Shown here one piece after another: positions 1-7,770 of a DNA stretch of 36,855 nt. The notes under the pieces are model-generated. The model did no database searches. It was not told where the DNA came from and worked only from the letters and a program-made list of their open reading frames with translations. Every line of letters starts with the position of its first letter. Position 1 is the first letter of the stretch. The stretch is taken from contig CAJLCS010000012.1 of the NCBI GenBank assembly GCA_905205195.1, forward strand, positions 1 through 36,855, in the 5' to 3' direction. Source of the stretch: an uncultured Eubacteriales bacterium. Lineage in GTDB: Bacteria > Bacillota > Clostridia > Oscillospirales > Oscillospiraceae. The position numbers were made by a program, and so were the translations under genes.

Positions 1-50
1 ATGATCATGGCGATGGCCATAACCAGGCACAGAATCTTGGTCTTCTTCAT
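1..50 (-). CDS. N-terminus of a putative exported protein (cut by window edge)
   Basis: Only the first 16 codons lie in the window. They read M-K-K-T-K-I-L-C-L-V-M-A-I-A-M-I, a short basic start followed by a hydrophobic run, which is the beginning of a signal peptide or lipoprotein leader. A clear promoter lies about 70 bases upstream at 119-147. The ribosome site is weak (GGAT/GAAAG just before the ATG). The Cys at residue 8 is too early to be called a lipobox. The mature protein is outside the window, so no function can be given. Confidence 0.6.
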   Translation of the reverse strand, partial: MKKTKILCLVMAIAMI

Positions 51-118
51 TCTTTCATCCAGCTTTCTTAAATTTTTACAAAGCCGTCCGGGGATACCCC
101 GTCGGTTTGCATAACTGA

Positions 119-147
119 ATTATAGCAGAGCGGGCGGACTTTGTAAA
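119..147 (-). promoter_or_regulatory. Sigma-A type promoter for the gene at the left edge
   Basis: On the minus strand there is TTTACA (142-147), a 17-base spacer and a perfect TATAAT (119-124). It gives a leader of about 60 bases before the ATG at 50. The leader contains a short CGGGG/CCCCG hairpin near 85-101. Confidence 0.75.
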
Positions 148-304
148 CAATGCGAATTGCACACATTTCACGTTCATTTTTTGTTCACTTTTCACAATTT
201 CTATTTTGTGACACGGATTCCGGCCGGTTTTTCGTTGGTCTTTACCGGAAAATTCACACCAAATTTCCTTTTTTACCGACGAAATGAGCCGCTGTTTTTT
301 GACA

Positions 305-357
305 TTTTGCGCTTTGGGCGCAAAAAACCGGCGCCCCGGGGGGCCGGAGCGCCGGTT
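305..357 (-). terminator. Rho-independent terminator after the ABC exporter gene
   Basis: Perfect 9-base arms (326-334 and 349-357) form a GC-rich stem. On the minus strand it is followed by a run of T, and it lies 20 bases past the exporter stop. A second small hairpin (305-312 with 318-325) overlaps the T-run. The rest of the gene-free stretch, 148-304, is AT-rich with scattered TTCAC motifs and shows no gene or recognisable RNA. Confidence 0.8.
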
Positions 358-377
358 CAGAAGGTTGTGAAACCGTT

Positions 378-2195
378 TTAGGACTGCGCCTGCTTGTAGG
401 CGTAGAACTCGCCCTTCAGCGCCAGAAGCTCGTCCCAGGTGCCGTATTCCACGCAGTGGCCGTCCTTGAGGACCGCGATTTTGTCCGCATTGCGGATGGT
501 GGAAAGCCGGTGGGCTACGATGAAGGTGGTGCGGTCCTTCGTCAGATTGTCGATGGCCTTCTGGATCTCCCGCTCGGTGACGGAGTCCAGCGCGGAGGTG
601 GCCTCGTCGAAGATGATGACCCGGGGATTGCGGATGATGGCCCGGGCGATGGAGATCCGCTGGCGCTGGCCGCCGGAGAGCTTGCTGCCGTGCTCGCCCA
701 CCAAGGTATCCAGCCCGTCGGGGAGCTTGGCCAGCACCGGCTCCAGCTGGGCGGCCTTCACGGCCTCCTGCAGCATTTCCTCGGTAATATGCTTGCGGCC
801 GTAGGTGATGTTCTGGCGGATGGTGCCGGAGAACAGGATGGAGTTCTGGGGTACGACGGAAATCATCTTCCGGTACTCGTGGAGGTCCAGCTGGCGGATG
901 TCCGTGCCGTCCACCAGCACCTGGCCCTTCTGGGCGGTGTTGAAGCCGATGACCAGATTCATGATGGTGGACTTGCCGGAGCCGGATTCGCCCACCAGCG
1001 CCACGGTCTCACCGGGCTGGACGTCCAGCGTGAAGTCCCGCAGCACCGGCGTCCGCTCGTCATAGTCGAAGGACACATGGCGGAAGGAATAGGCGCCCCG
1101 GAGGGTTTTGATCTGCTTTTTACCCTTATTGTCCTCCACGTCGTAGGCCGCCAGAATCTCACCGATGGAGCGGATGGATTCGGTGCCGCTGGCGATGGTG
1201 GGCAGCAGGCCGATAAGGCTGGAGACGTAGCCGGTCATGGAGGCGAAATAGCTCTGGTACAGGGTAACGTCGCCGGTGGTGACCTTGCCCTTCCACGCCA
1301 GATAGATGGTGAACATCAGGCAGATCAGCCGGGCCGTCATCATGACCACCCAGTTGACGGAGCCGAACAGGCTGTTGAGCCGGTCCAGCCGGAAGCCGCT
1401 GCGGGCCACCCCGGCAATGTCGCCGGTGAGCTTGCGGACCTCCTTGTTTTCCAGCGCGTGGGCCCGGGTGACGGGGATCAGCTCCTCCATGTCAAAGACG
1501 GCGGAAGCGGTATTTTCCAGCTCCTTCCGGTATTCATGACTTCTGGCCCGCATTTTGGCGGAAAATTTGTTGCGGATCAGCACCGACGCCGGGATACACA
1601 CCACGAACATGGCAAACACCCACACGTTTTTCGACAGGATGACCACCATGGAAATCATCATGTTATAGGCCACGGACAGGGCGGTGCTGGCGAGAGAATG
1701 GGTGAAATTCGTCACGTTTTCCACGTCGCGCATGACCTTGGACTGGATTTTGCCGGACTCCATGTCCTTATGGAAGGTGATGGACAGCTGCTGGAGCTTA
1801 CGGATCATGGCGCCCCGGAGGCCCGCCTCGGTATTGCGGGTGACCTCGGAAAAGTACTTGATGTGGAGCATATGGTTGGGGATGTTCTGCACCAGCAGCA
1901 CCAGCGCCACGGCGAAATTGACAATCAGCTTGGTGACGGCATTCTCCGGCCGGTAGGTGACGATGTCAATGACGTTGGCCGTCACCAGCGGCAGCACCCA
2001 CACGGGGGAGTCCTTCAGGAAGTAGAAAAACGCCGAGAGCAGCAGCTTGCCGTACTGGCCCTTGAAGAAGCTGAAAAACAGCTTCATGGGGTGGACGGTT
2101 TTGGTGTCTTTTGCGTAAATGTCGATGAATTTCGGTTCGGATTGGAGGATTTTCTCCTCGTCGAACATTTTTTCTTCTTCGGAAGTGGTCGCCAT
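378..2195 (-). CDS. ABC exporter, fused membrane and ATPase domains
   Basis: This 605-residue half-transporter has an N-terminal six-helix export domain (about residues 40-345) and a C-terminal ATPase. The nucleotide-binding motifs are all present: Walker A GESGSGKST (402-410), Q-loop Gln450, signature LSGGQ (506-510), Walker B VIIFDE (526-531) and switch His562. It should hydrolyse ATP as a homo- or heterodimer in the membrane and export a lipid, peptide or drug; the substrate cannot be read from sequence. The start is supported by GGAGG eight bases before the ATG. It begins 34 bases after the alpha-galactosidase stop with no terminator between, so the two are probably co-transcribed. It is not an importer: it has fused domains and no binding protein. 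No partner half-transporter is seen in the window, so a homodimer is the simplest reading. Confidence 0.93.
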   Translation of the reverse strand: MATTSEEEKMFDEEKILQSEPKFIDIYAKDTKTVHPMKLFFSFFKGQYGKLLLSAFFYFLKDSPVWVLPLVTANVIDIVTYRPENAVTKLIVNFAVALVLLVQNIPNHMLHIKYFSEVTRNTEAGLRGAMIRKLQQLSITFHKDMESGKIQSKVMRDVENVTNFTHSLASTALSVAYNMMISMVVILSKNVWVFAMFVVCIPASVLIRNKFSAKMRARSHEYRKELENTASAVFDMEELIPVTRAHALENKEVRKLTGDIAGVARSGFRLDRLNSLFGSVNWVVMMTARLICLMFTIYLAWKGKVTTGDVTLYQSYFASMTGYVSSLIGLLPTIASGTESIRSIGEILAAYDVEDNKGKKQIKTLRGAYSFRHVSFDYDERTPVLRDFTLDVQPGETVALVGESGSGKSTIMNLVIGFNTAQKGQVLVDGTDIRQLDLHEYRKMISVVPQNSILFSGTIRQNITYGRKHITEEMLQEAVKAAQLEPVLAKLPDGLDTLVGEHGSKLSGGQRQRISIARAIIRNPRVIIFDEATSALDSVTEREIQKAIDNLTKDRTTFIVAHRLSTIRNADKIAVLKDGHCVEYGTWDELLALKGEFYAYKQAQS

Positions 2196-2229
2196 GTTCA
2201 GGCCCTCCTCATTCTGGCTCGGCGGAGCG

Positions 2230-4410
2230 TCAGGACTCCGCGATCAGGTCAAACGCCAGCGCCGCATAGTCTTCAAAGGGCTGGCTCACCGGGATTCCGG
2301 CGTTCATCAGCACGCTGCCGCAGGCCGTGATGCCCAGTTGCACAACGGTATAACGGGTGTCCGGGTCCAGTCCCCGCAGGCGCAGGTACTGGACGGCGGG
2401 ATGGGGACTGACCGCCCGGAAGGCGAACATGGCCCAGGCCCGTTTCCGGTCCTCCGCCACCAGCTCCCAGGCGCAGAAGTCCGTCTCGAAGGGGCTGCGG
2501 AGCCGGTAGAACGTGCCCCGGTCCACCAGATCCTCCATGGCCCGATGGCGGACAATCTGGTCCCGGATCTGGGCCTTCTCCTCCGCCGTCAGCTTGCCCA
2601 CGTCGAACTCGTAGCCGAAGGAGCACATCTGGGCCACATGGCCCCGGGTGGCGAAGGGGGTGGTGCGGCCGGTCTGATGATTGGGGCAGGCGGACACATG
2701 GGCCACCATGGCGGAAGGCGGATAGGCAAAGCTGGTGCCGTACTGGATTTTCAGCCGCTCCGCCGCGTCGGAGTCGTCGCTGGTCCAGATCTGGGGCATA
2801 TAGTACAGGATGCCGAAATCGAACCGTCCGCCGCCGCCGGAGCAGCCCTCGAAGAACACCCGGGGATAGGCCTTCGTCAGCCGGTCCATCAGGTCATAGA
2901 CGCCCAGCAGATACCGGTGGGCAAACTCGCCCTGCCGGCCGGCGAGACGGGCCGAGCCGTTGTCGGTGATATGGCGGTTCATGTCCCACTTGACGTAGGA
3001 AATGTCGTATTCGTCCAGAATGGCGGCCATCTGGCGGTAGATTTCATCCACCACCTCCGGGCGGCTCATATCCAGCACCAGCTGCTGCCGGGCCTCGATG
3101 CAGGGCCGGTCCGGCGTATGGACGCACCAGTCCGGATGGGCCCGGTACAGGTCGCTGTCCCGGGAGATCATCTCCGGCTCGAACCAGATGCCGAAGTGCA
3201 TTCCGTTTTTCCTGCATTCGTCGATGATCCGGGTCAGGCCGCCGGGGAGCTTTTTGCGGTAAATGGTCCAGTCGCCCAGGGAGCTGTTGTCCGTGTCCCG
3301 GTGGCCGAACCAGCCGTCGTCCATGACCACGGTGTCCAGCCCCAGCCCGGCGCAGTCCCGGATAAAGCGCAGCATTTTCTCCTCGTCAAAGTCGAAGTAC
3401 ATGGCCTCCCAGCTGTTGATGAGGATGGGGTGATGCAGATTTGGCTCCGCGCATTTGCCAAGATGGCGGCGGCAGGCGGCATGGAAATTCTGGGACATCC
3501 GGTTCAGACCCTCTGCGCTGTAGGTCAGCCATGCCTGGGGAGAGGCAAGGGTCTGGCCGGGTTCAAGCACCCAGCCGAAGGTTTCCGGATTCATGCCGCC
3601 GGTAAAACGGACGCCGCCCATCTGGTCCACCTCCGCCAGAATGCGGAAGTCGCCGCTGTACACCAACGCCATGCCGTAGGCCTCGCCCCGGTCCTCGTCG
3701 GTGTGTCTGCCGACCAGCGCCGCGAAGGGGTTGAGCTGGTGGCTGGAGGCGCCCCGGCGGCTGGAAATTTCGCTGATGCCGTGGTGCAGGGGGTAACGCT
3801 CCACATGGCGCTCTCTGGCCCAGGCGCCCTGAAGGGAAATCATGTCGAAGTCGCCGTCCGGGAAGTCCAGGCTGGCGCAGGGCAGCCGGAGCACCGTCAG
3901 CGGCACGTCGGCGGTGCTGTGCAGCACGGTGTGCCGGGCGATCACGTCCTCCTCCGGGAAGACGGTGTAGACCAGCGTTGCTTCAAAACCTGCAGCCCGG
4001 TCCGCCAGCGTGATTTCCAGCGTCTGGGCGGTCTCGCCGCCCCGGTCCGCGGCGGGCAGGCCGGGGATCACGGCGGCGCCGTCGGCAATCCGGTGGGACA
4101 CATAGGTCAGCTCGTTGACCCGGGTGCCGTCGGCCCCCTCCACCTGCAAAGCGGGCGTCCGGAAGTCGCCCCGGCCGAAAGTGGGGCACTCGTGAGCCAC
4201 GGCCTCGGGGGACACGCTGCGGCCGTCCACCCGGATCCGGGGGCTGAAGTTCAGGTTCTGGACCGGCGTCAGGAAGGACAGGTCCTCCCGGGGGATCGCC
4301 GCGCCGTAATAGCAGTGGGTCAGGGTCCCGTCATCCAACACCCGCATCACATAGCTGCTGCGGCGGGTTTCCAGGTAAAAGGACCCTGTGTTCCGGTCAT
4401 AAACGATCAT
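2230..4410 (-). CDS. Alpha-galactosidase, GH36
   Basis: 726 residues, full length for GH36. It should remove terminal alpha-1,6-galactose from raffinose-family oligosaccharides or galactomannan fragments. The N-terminal beta-sandwich domain runs to about residue 320, then a TIM barrel. Family motifs are DDGW (364-367), KWDMNR with nucleophile Asp476, EGCSGGGGR (521-529) and SDDSD (544-548), which carries the acid/base Asp. There is no signal peptide, so it acts in the cytosol on imported sugars. An AGGAGG site lies seven bases before the ATG. It is first gene of a unit with the ABC exporter and sits directly behind a good promoter with a perfect 17-bp palindrome in the leader, so a sugar-responsive repressor is likely. 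No such repressor gene is adjacent. Confidence 0.94.
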   Translation of the reverse strand: MIVYDRNTGSFYLETRRSSYVMRVLDDGTLTHCYYGAAIPREDLSFLTPVQNLNFSPRIRVDGRSVSPEAVAHECPTFGRGDFRTPALQVEGADGTRVNELTYVSHRIADGAAVIPGLPAADRGGETAQTLEITLADRAAGFEATLVYTVFPEEDVIARHTVLHSTADVPLTVLRLPCASLDFPDGDFDMISLQGAWARERHVERYPLHHGISEISSRRGASSHQLNPFAALVGRHTDEDRGEAYGMALVYSGDFRILAEVDQMGGVRFTGGMNPETFGWVLEPGQTLASPQAWLTYSAEGLNRMSQNFHAACRRHLGKCAEPNLHHPILINSWEAMYFDFDEEKMLRFIRDCAGLGLDTVVMDDGWFGHRDTDNSSLGDWTIYRKKLPGGLTRIIDECRKNGMHFGIWFEPEMISRDSDLYRAHPDWCVHTPDRPCIEARQQLVLDMSRPEVVDEIYRQMAAILDEYDISYVKWDMNRHITDNGSARLAGRQGEFAHRYLLGVYDLMDRLTKAYPRVFFEGCSGGGGRFDFGILYYMPQIWTSDDSDAAERLKIQYGTSFAYPPSAMVAHVSACPNHQTGRTTPFATRGHVAQMCSFGYEFDVGKLTAEEKAQIRDQIVRHRAMEDLVDRGTFYRLRSPFETDFCAWELVAEDRKRAWAMFAFRAVSPHPAVQYLRLRGLDPDTRYTVVQLGITACGSVLMNAGIPVSQPFEDYAALAFDLIAES

Positions 4411-4430
4411 GATGGTACCTCCTGAGCGGG

Positions 4431-4447
4431 TTGTCCCATTGGGACAA
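4431..4447. promoter_or_regulatory. Perfect 17-bp palindrome, candidate operator
   Basis: TTGTCCCA-T-TGGGACAA is an exact inverted repeat around one central base. It lies in the untranslated leader of the alpha-galactosidase gene, between the promoter (-10 at 4464-4469) and the ribosome site. That is a classic roadblock-repressor position. The cognate regulator is not identified. Confidence 0.7.
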
Positions 4448-4463
4448 AGTTTTCAGTTCCCTC

Positions 4464-4492
4464 ACTCTACCACATTCTTTCGGTAAAGTAAA
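4464..4492 (-). promoter_or_regulatory. Promoter of the alpha-galactosidase/exporter unit
   Basis: Minus strand TTTACT (4487-4492), 17-base spacer, TAGAGT (4464-4469). Transcription would start close to the palindrome at 4431-4447. Confidence 0.65.
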
Positions 4493-4573
4493 TCCCTTTT
4501 CCGAAATCCGCAAAAAAAGCAATGGGGATTCCTTTCCCGTTCGGACGACACTGCTCTCGTCAGAACGCAGAAA

Positions 4574-4599
4574 GGGCGGAGGAACACGTTCCTCCGCCC
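4574..4599 (-). terminator. Terminator after upp
   Basis: Perfect 12-base arms (4574-4585, 4588-4599), GC-rich, 20 bases past the upp stop. Only a short T-tract (CTTTCT) follows on the minus strand, so termination may be incomplete. Confidence 0.65.
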
Positions 4600-4619
4600 C
4601 TGGCTTCCGCAAGGATATG

Positions 4620-5249
4620 TTACTTCGTGCCGAAGATCCGGTCGCCGGCATCGCCCAGGCCGGGCACGATGTAGGCGTGCTCGTTGAGCTTCTCGTCCAT
4701 CGCCGCCAGATACATCTCCACGTCGGGATGGGCTTCCTGCACCGCCTTCACGCCTTCCGGCGCGCCGATGATGTTCATCATAATGATGTTCCGGCAGCCG
4801 TGCTTCTTCAGGAAGTCGATGGCCGCCACGGCGCTGCCGCCGGTGGCCAGCATGGGATCCACCACGAACACCTGCCGGTTGGCAATGTCATCAGGCAGCT
4901 TGCAGTAGTACTCCACCGGCTTGTGGGTCTCCGGATCCCGGTACAGGCCGATGTGACCGATCTTGGCGGAGGGAATCAGATCCACCATGCTGTCCACCAT
5001 GCCCAGACCTGCCCGCAGCACCGGCACGATGGCCAGCTTCTTGCCGGAGAGCATCCGGCACTTGGCGGTGGCCACCGGCGTTTCCACTTCCACTTCCTCG
5101 GTGGCCAGATTCCGGGTGGCCTCGTAGCACATCAGACCCGCAATTTCGCTGACCAGCTCCCGGAATTCCTTCACGCTGGTGTGCTTGTTGCGAAGAATCG
5201 CCAGCTTATGCTGAATCAGGGGATGCTCCAAAACGTGTACAGCTGCCAT
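4620..5249 (-). CDS. upp: Uracil phosphoribosyltransferase
   Basis: 209 residues, the same length as Bacillus subtilis Upp. It makes UMP from uracil and PRPP in pyrimidine salvage, in the cytosol. The PRPP-binding loop reads VDPMLATGGSA (residues 130-140), and the uracil-binding C-terminal PGLGDAGDR segment is present. The frame is open further upstream, but the ATG at 5249 has AAGGAG at the right distance and gives the normal N-terminus (MAAVHVLEHP). It follows tsaB closely (43 bases), so it is probably transcribed with tsaE-tsaB from the strong promoter at 6652-6680. Together with udk at 27326 the window holds two routes of UMP salvage. Confidence 0.96.
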   Translation of the reverse strand: MAAVHVLEHPLIQHKLAILRNKHTSVKEFRELVSEIAGLMCYEATRNLATEEVEVETPVATAKCRMLSGKKLAIVPVLRAGLGMVDSMVDLIPSAKIGHIGLYRDPETHKPVEYYCKLPDDIANRQVFVVDPMLATGGSAVAAIDFLKKHGCRNIIMMNIIGAPEGVKAVQEAHPDVEMYLAAMDEKLNEHAYIVPGLGDAGDRIFGTK

Positions 5250-5292
5250 AAGTATATCTCCTTTATCAATCTTCCTGCCGGCTTGCACCGGA

Positions 5293-6000
5293 TCAGGTAC
5301 GTTCCCGCAGTCGTTCGGCCCGTTCCCGCTCCGCCTGAGACAGCCGGAGGTAATTGGGAACCAGCGCCGCGCCGTTGCCGTCGGCCCCCCGGGCCGCCTC
5401 GGCGGCTGCCAGAAGTCCCACGCCCACGGCCCGCTGGTGCATCCGATGCTCCGGCGGCAGGACCAATCCCGGGACGCTTTCCGACAAAATATTATAACAT
5501 AAAACGCTGCCGTCTCCAACAAGAAAAACCGGCTCCTGCATTTTTTGTAGATTTTCACCTAATTCTTCAAGAGAAATCGCCCGGTCCTCCGAAATTCTTG
5601 TAAGTTTTCCACAATCGGCGTGAAACAGCGCGTTATACACCTGGCCCCGCCGGGCATCCATCACCGGGCAGACGTACCCCTGCCACGCACCAAAGCCCAG
5701 GGCCATGGCCTCCAGCGTGGACACGCCGTAGCAGGGAATTTCCCGGCCCCAGGCGAAACCCTTGGCCGCCGCCACGCCGATCCGCACGCCGGTAAAGCTC
5801 CCCGGCCCCGCCGCCACCGCCGCCGCGTCCACGTCCGCCGGGGTTTTGCCGCACTGCTCCAGCAGGTTCTGGGCCATGACCAGCAGCGTCTGGCTGTGGG
5901 TCAGGCCCGTGTTCTGGTAGGCCTCCGCCAGCATCTTTCCCTCCTCCACCAGCGCCGCCGAAGCGGCCTTGGCCGAGGTTTCAAAGGCTAAAATCAGCAA
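5293..6000 (-). CDS. tsaB: tRNA t6A biosynthesis protein TsaB, TTG start
   Basis: About 235 residues. TsaB is the inactive ASKHA-fold partner of TsaD in the complex that makes N6-threonylcarbamoyladenosine at position 37 of ANN-decoding tRNAs. The N-terminal LILAFETS strand, the AAGPGSFTGVRIG segment (about 63-75) and the length fit the family. The frame extends to a TTG at 6018, but GAAGGAGG sits eight bases before the TTG at 5998-6000. That gives the usual N-terminus M-L-I-L-A-F-E-T-S, so I place the start there. It overlaps the end of tsaE by 20 bases, implying coupling. A local AT-rich patch (about 5480-5610, with TTA and TTT codons) contrasts with the GC-rich remainder; the reading frame is intact through it. 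tsaD and rimI, often neighbours, are absent. Confidence 0.92.
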   Translation of the reverse strand: MLILAFETSAKAASAALVEEGKMLAEAYQNTGLTHSQTLLVMAQNLLEQCGKTPADVDAAAVAAGPGSFTGVRIGVAAAKGFAWGREIPCYGVSTLEAMALGFGAWQGYVCPVMDARRGQVYNALFHADCGKLTRISEDRAISLEELGENLQKMQEPVFLVGDGSVLCYNILSESVPGLVLPPEHRMHQRAVGVGLLAAAEAARGADGNGAALVPNYLRLSQAERERAERLRERT

Positions 6001-6418
6001 GTCCGGTTCCTCCTTCAATGGTAATCTTCCGGCTTTCGTCGCCGGTTTTTTCGATGGTCACGCACACGGCGCCGGTGAGGGCGTCGGCCACGTTCTCGCT
6101 CCACTCCACGGCGCACACGCCGCCCCGGTCCAGATAGTCCTCCCAGCCGATGTCGAACAGGTCCTCCGACGAGCCGAGCCGGTACATATCAAAATGGAAC
6201 AGGGGCAGCCGGCCGGAGAGGTACTCATTGACAATGGTATATGTCGGGCTGGTCACCGGCTCCCGGCAGCCCAGCCCCCGGGCAAGGCCCCGGGTGAAGG
6301 CCGTTTTCCCGGCGCCCAGATCGCCTCGGTAGGCAATCACCGTGCCGGGGGTCAGGACCCGGGCCATGGCCGCGCCCACGGCCTCGGTCTCAGCGGGAGA
6401 ATTGGTTAAAAAGATCAT
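5981..6418 (-). CDS. tsaE: tRNA t6A biosynthesis ATPase TsaE
   Basis: 145 residues, typical length. TsaE is a small P-loop ATPase that drives turnover of the TsaB-TsaD-TsaE complex. Walker A GDLGAGKT is at residues 32-39. The SPTYTIVNEY motif (about 57-66), HFDMYRL (74-80) and the tryptophan/glutamate stretch AVEWSEN (103-109) are family hallmarks. AGGAGGTGA precedes the ATG. First gene of tsaE-tsaB-upp. The leader from the promoter at 6652-6680 is over 220 bases long and runs through the glycyl-radical remnant. Confidence 0.95.
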   Translation of the reverse strand: MIFLTNSPAETEAVGAAMARVLTPGTVIAYRGDLGAGKTAFTRGLARGLGCREPVTSPTYTIVNEYLSGRLPLFHFDMYRLGSSEDLFDIGWEDYLDRGGVCAVEWSENVADALTGAVCVTIEKTGDESRKITIEGGTGLADFSL

Positions 6419-6470
6419 TTTGGGGGTTCACCTCCTGACTTGCCGATTGTATACGGGAAAGCGCAGAATT

Positions 6471-6647
6471 TCAACCTGCTTCCCGCTCAACGCGCTCAAT
6501 CAACTCCAACTTTGATTTTTCAGAAAGACTGCTGAAGGAAATACTGTATCCGCCGATTCTTACCACCAGATCCGGATAACGTTCCGGAGTCCGCACCGGC
6601 GTGCGGAGTGTCAGCCCAATCGTGGCATCCCGAAAGCCGCATTTCGA
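6471..6647 (-). pseudogene. Remnant of a glycyl radical enzyme C-terminus
   Basis: A frame open from 6647 to a TGA at 6471 has no ATG and no ribosome site. Its last 39 residues contain PERYPDLVVRIGGYS, then an SFSSLSEKSKLELIERV-type stretch. This matches the radical-bearing tail of pyruvate formate-lyase-like enzymes: PEKYP-x-L-x-x-R-V-S-G-Y in PflB, with the radical Gly in the (S/G)GY motif. The stop falls about where family members end. Everything upstream of about 57 codons is missing. The glycine-loop identity is from remembered family sequences, not a search. It could also be a short spare glycyl-radical domain of the GrcA type, but it lacks a start, so decay is simpler. Confidence 0.6.
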
Positions 6648-6651
6648 TCAG

Positions 6652-6680
6652 ATTATAACCGCCACAATCGCCTGTGTCAA
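6652..6680 (-). promoter_or_regulatory. Perfect consensus sigma-A promoter for tsaE-tsaB-upp
   Basis: TTGACA (6675-6680), exactly 17 bases, TATAAT (6652-6657) on the minus strand. It lies 30 bases beyond the prfA stop. There is no separate terminator for prfA between, so prfA messages may read through. Confidence 0.9.
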
Positions 6681-6711
6681 CCGCAAAAGGTAATCATTTC
6701 CATTCTGCCTT

Positions 6712-7767
6712 TTATCCCTGCGCCGCCCGGGCCGCCTGATCGGCGGTGGCCAGGGCGTCGATCAGCTCGTCCAGATCGCCGTCCATGATGGCGTCGATCT
6801 TGTAGAGCGTCAGGCCGATCCGGTGGTCCGTCACCCGGCCCTGGGGGAAATTGTAGGTCCGGATCCGCTCGTTTCGCATTCCGGTGCCCACCTGACTGCG
6901 CCGCAGGCCCGTCACCTCCGACTCCACCCGGGCCTGTTCCCGCTCGTAGAGCTTGGAAGCCAGCATCCGCATACATTTTTCTCGGTTCTGCACCTGGCTG
7001 CGCTCCTCCTGGCAGGCCACCACAATGCCCGTGGGCCGGTGAACCAGCCGGACGGCGGAACTGGTCTTGTTGACGTGCTGGCCACCGGCGCCGGAGGCCC
7101 GGTAGACCTGCATCTCGATGTCCGCCGGGTTCAGCTCCACGTCCACCTCTTCCATCTCCGGCAGCACTGCCACCGTGGCGGTGGAGGTGTGGACCCGGCC
7201 GCCGGACTCGGTCTCCGGCACCCGCTGGACCCGGTGGACGCCGGACTCGTACTTCAGCCGGGAATAGGCCCCCCGGCCGCTGATGACGAAATCCGCCTCC
7301 TTCACGCCGCCCAACTCCGTATCGCTGTAGTTCAGCAGCTCCACGGTCCAGCCCCGAGCGGCGGCATACATGGAATACATCCGGAACAGGCTGTGGGCAA
7401 ACAGGGCGCTTTCCTCGCCGCCCACGCCGCCGCGGATTTCCATGATGACATTTTTCTCGTCGTTGGGGTCCTTGGGCAGCAGCAGCACCTGCAGCTCCCG
7501 GTACAGCCGCTCCCGGTCCTCTTTCGCCTGACGGAGGGTTTCCTGACAGAATTCCCGCATTTCCGGGTCGCTCATCAGCTCCTCCGCCTCCCGGGCCTCC
7601 TGCTCGGCCCGGGAATACCGGCGGTAGGTCTCCACAATCGGCTCCAGCTCGTTTTTCTCCCGCAGCAGCGCCGCCGCCTTTTTGGGGTCGGCGTAAAAAT
7701 CCGGCTGCTCGGACCGGGCGCAAAGCTCTTCATAGCGGTTTTCCACCGCCTGCAATTTTTCCAGCAT
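6712..7767 (-). CDS. prfA: Peptide chain release factor 1
   Basis: 351 residues. It recognises UAA/UAG on the ribosome and triggers peptidyl-tRNA hydrolysis. The catalytic GGQ is at 228-230 in SGAGGQHVNKT. The codon-recognition tripeptide is P-E-T (184-186, in RVPETES), the RF1-type PxT; RF2 would have SPF. An AGGAG site inside the end of rlmA precedes the ATG, and only three bases separate the two genes, so rlmA-prfA is one operon. The prmC methylase gene, a common neighbour, is not here. Confidence 0.96.
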   Translation of the reverse strand: MLEKLQAVENRYEELCARSEQPDFYADPKKAAALLREKNELEPIVETYRRYSRAEQEAREAEELMSDPEMREFCQETLRQAKEDRERLYRELQVLLLPKDPNDEKNVIMEIRGGVGGEESALFAHSLFRMYSMYAAARGWTVELLNYSDTELGGVKEADFVISGRGAYSRLKYESGVHRVQRVPETESGGRVHTSTATVAVLPEMEEVDVELNPADIEMQVYRASGAGGQHVNKTSSAVRLVHRPTGIVVACQEERSQVQNREKCMRMLASKLYEREQARVESEVTGLRRSQVGTGMRNERIRTYNFPQGRVTDHRIGLTLYKIDAIMDGDLDELIDALATADQAARAAQG

Positions 7768-7770
7768 TTT

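Noticed and set aside
456..4425. Two overlapping long plus-strand frames opposite the ABC exporter and the alpha-galactosidase
   Set aside because: No ribosome sites, composition of antisense shadow frames, and the minus strand carries recognised enzymes.
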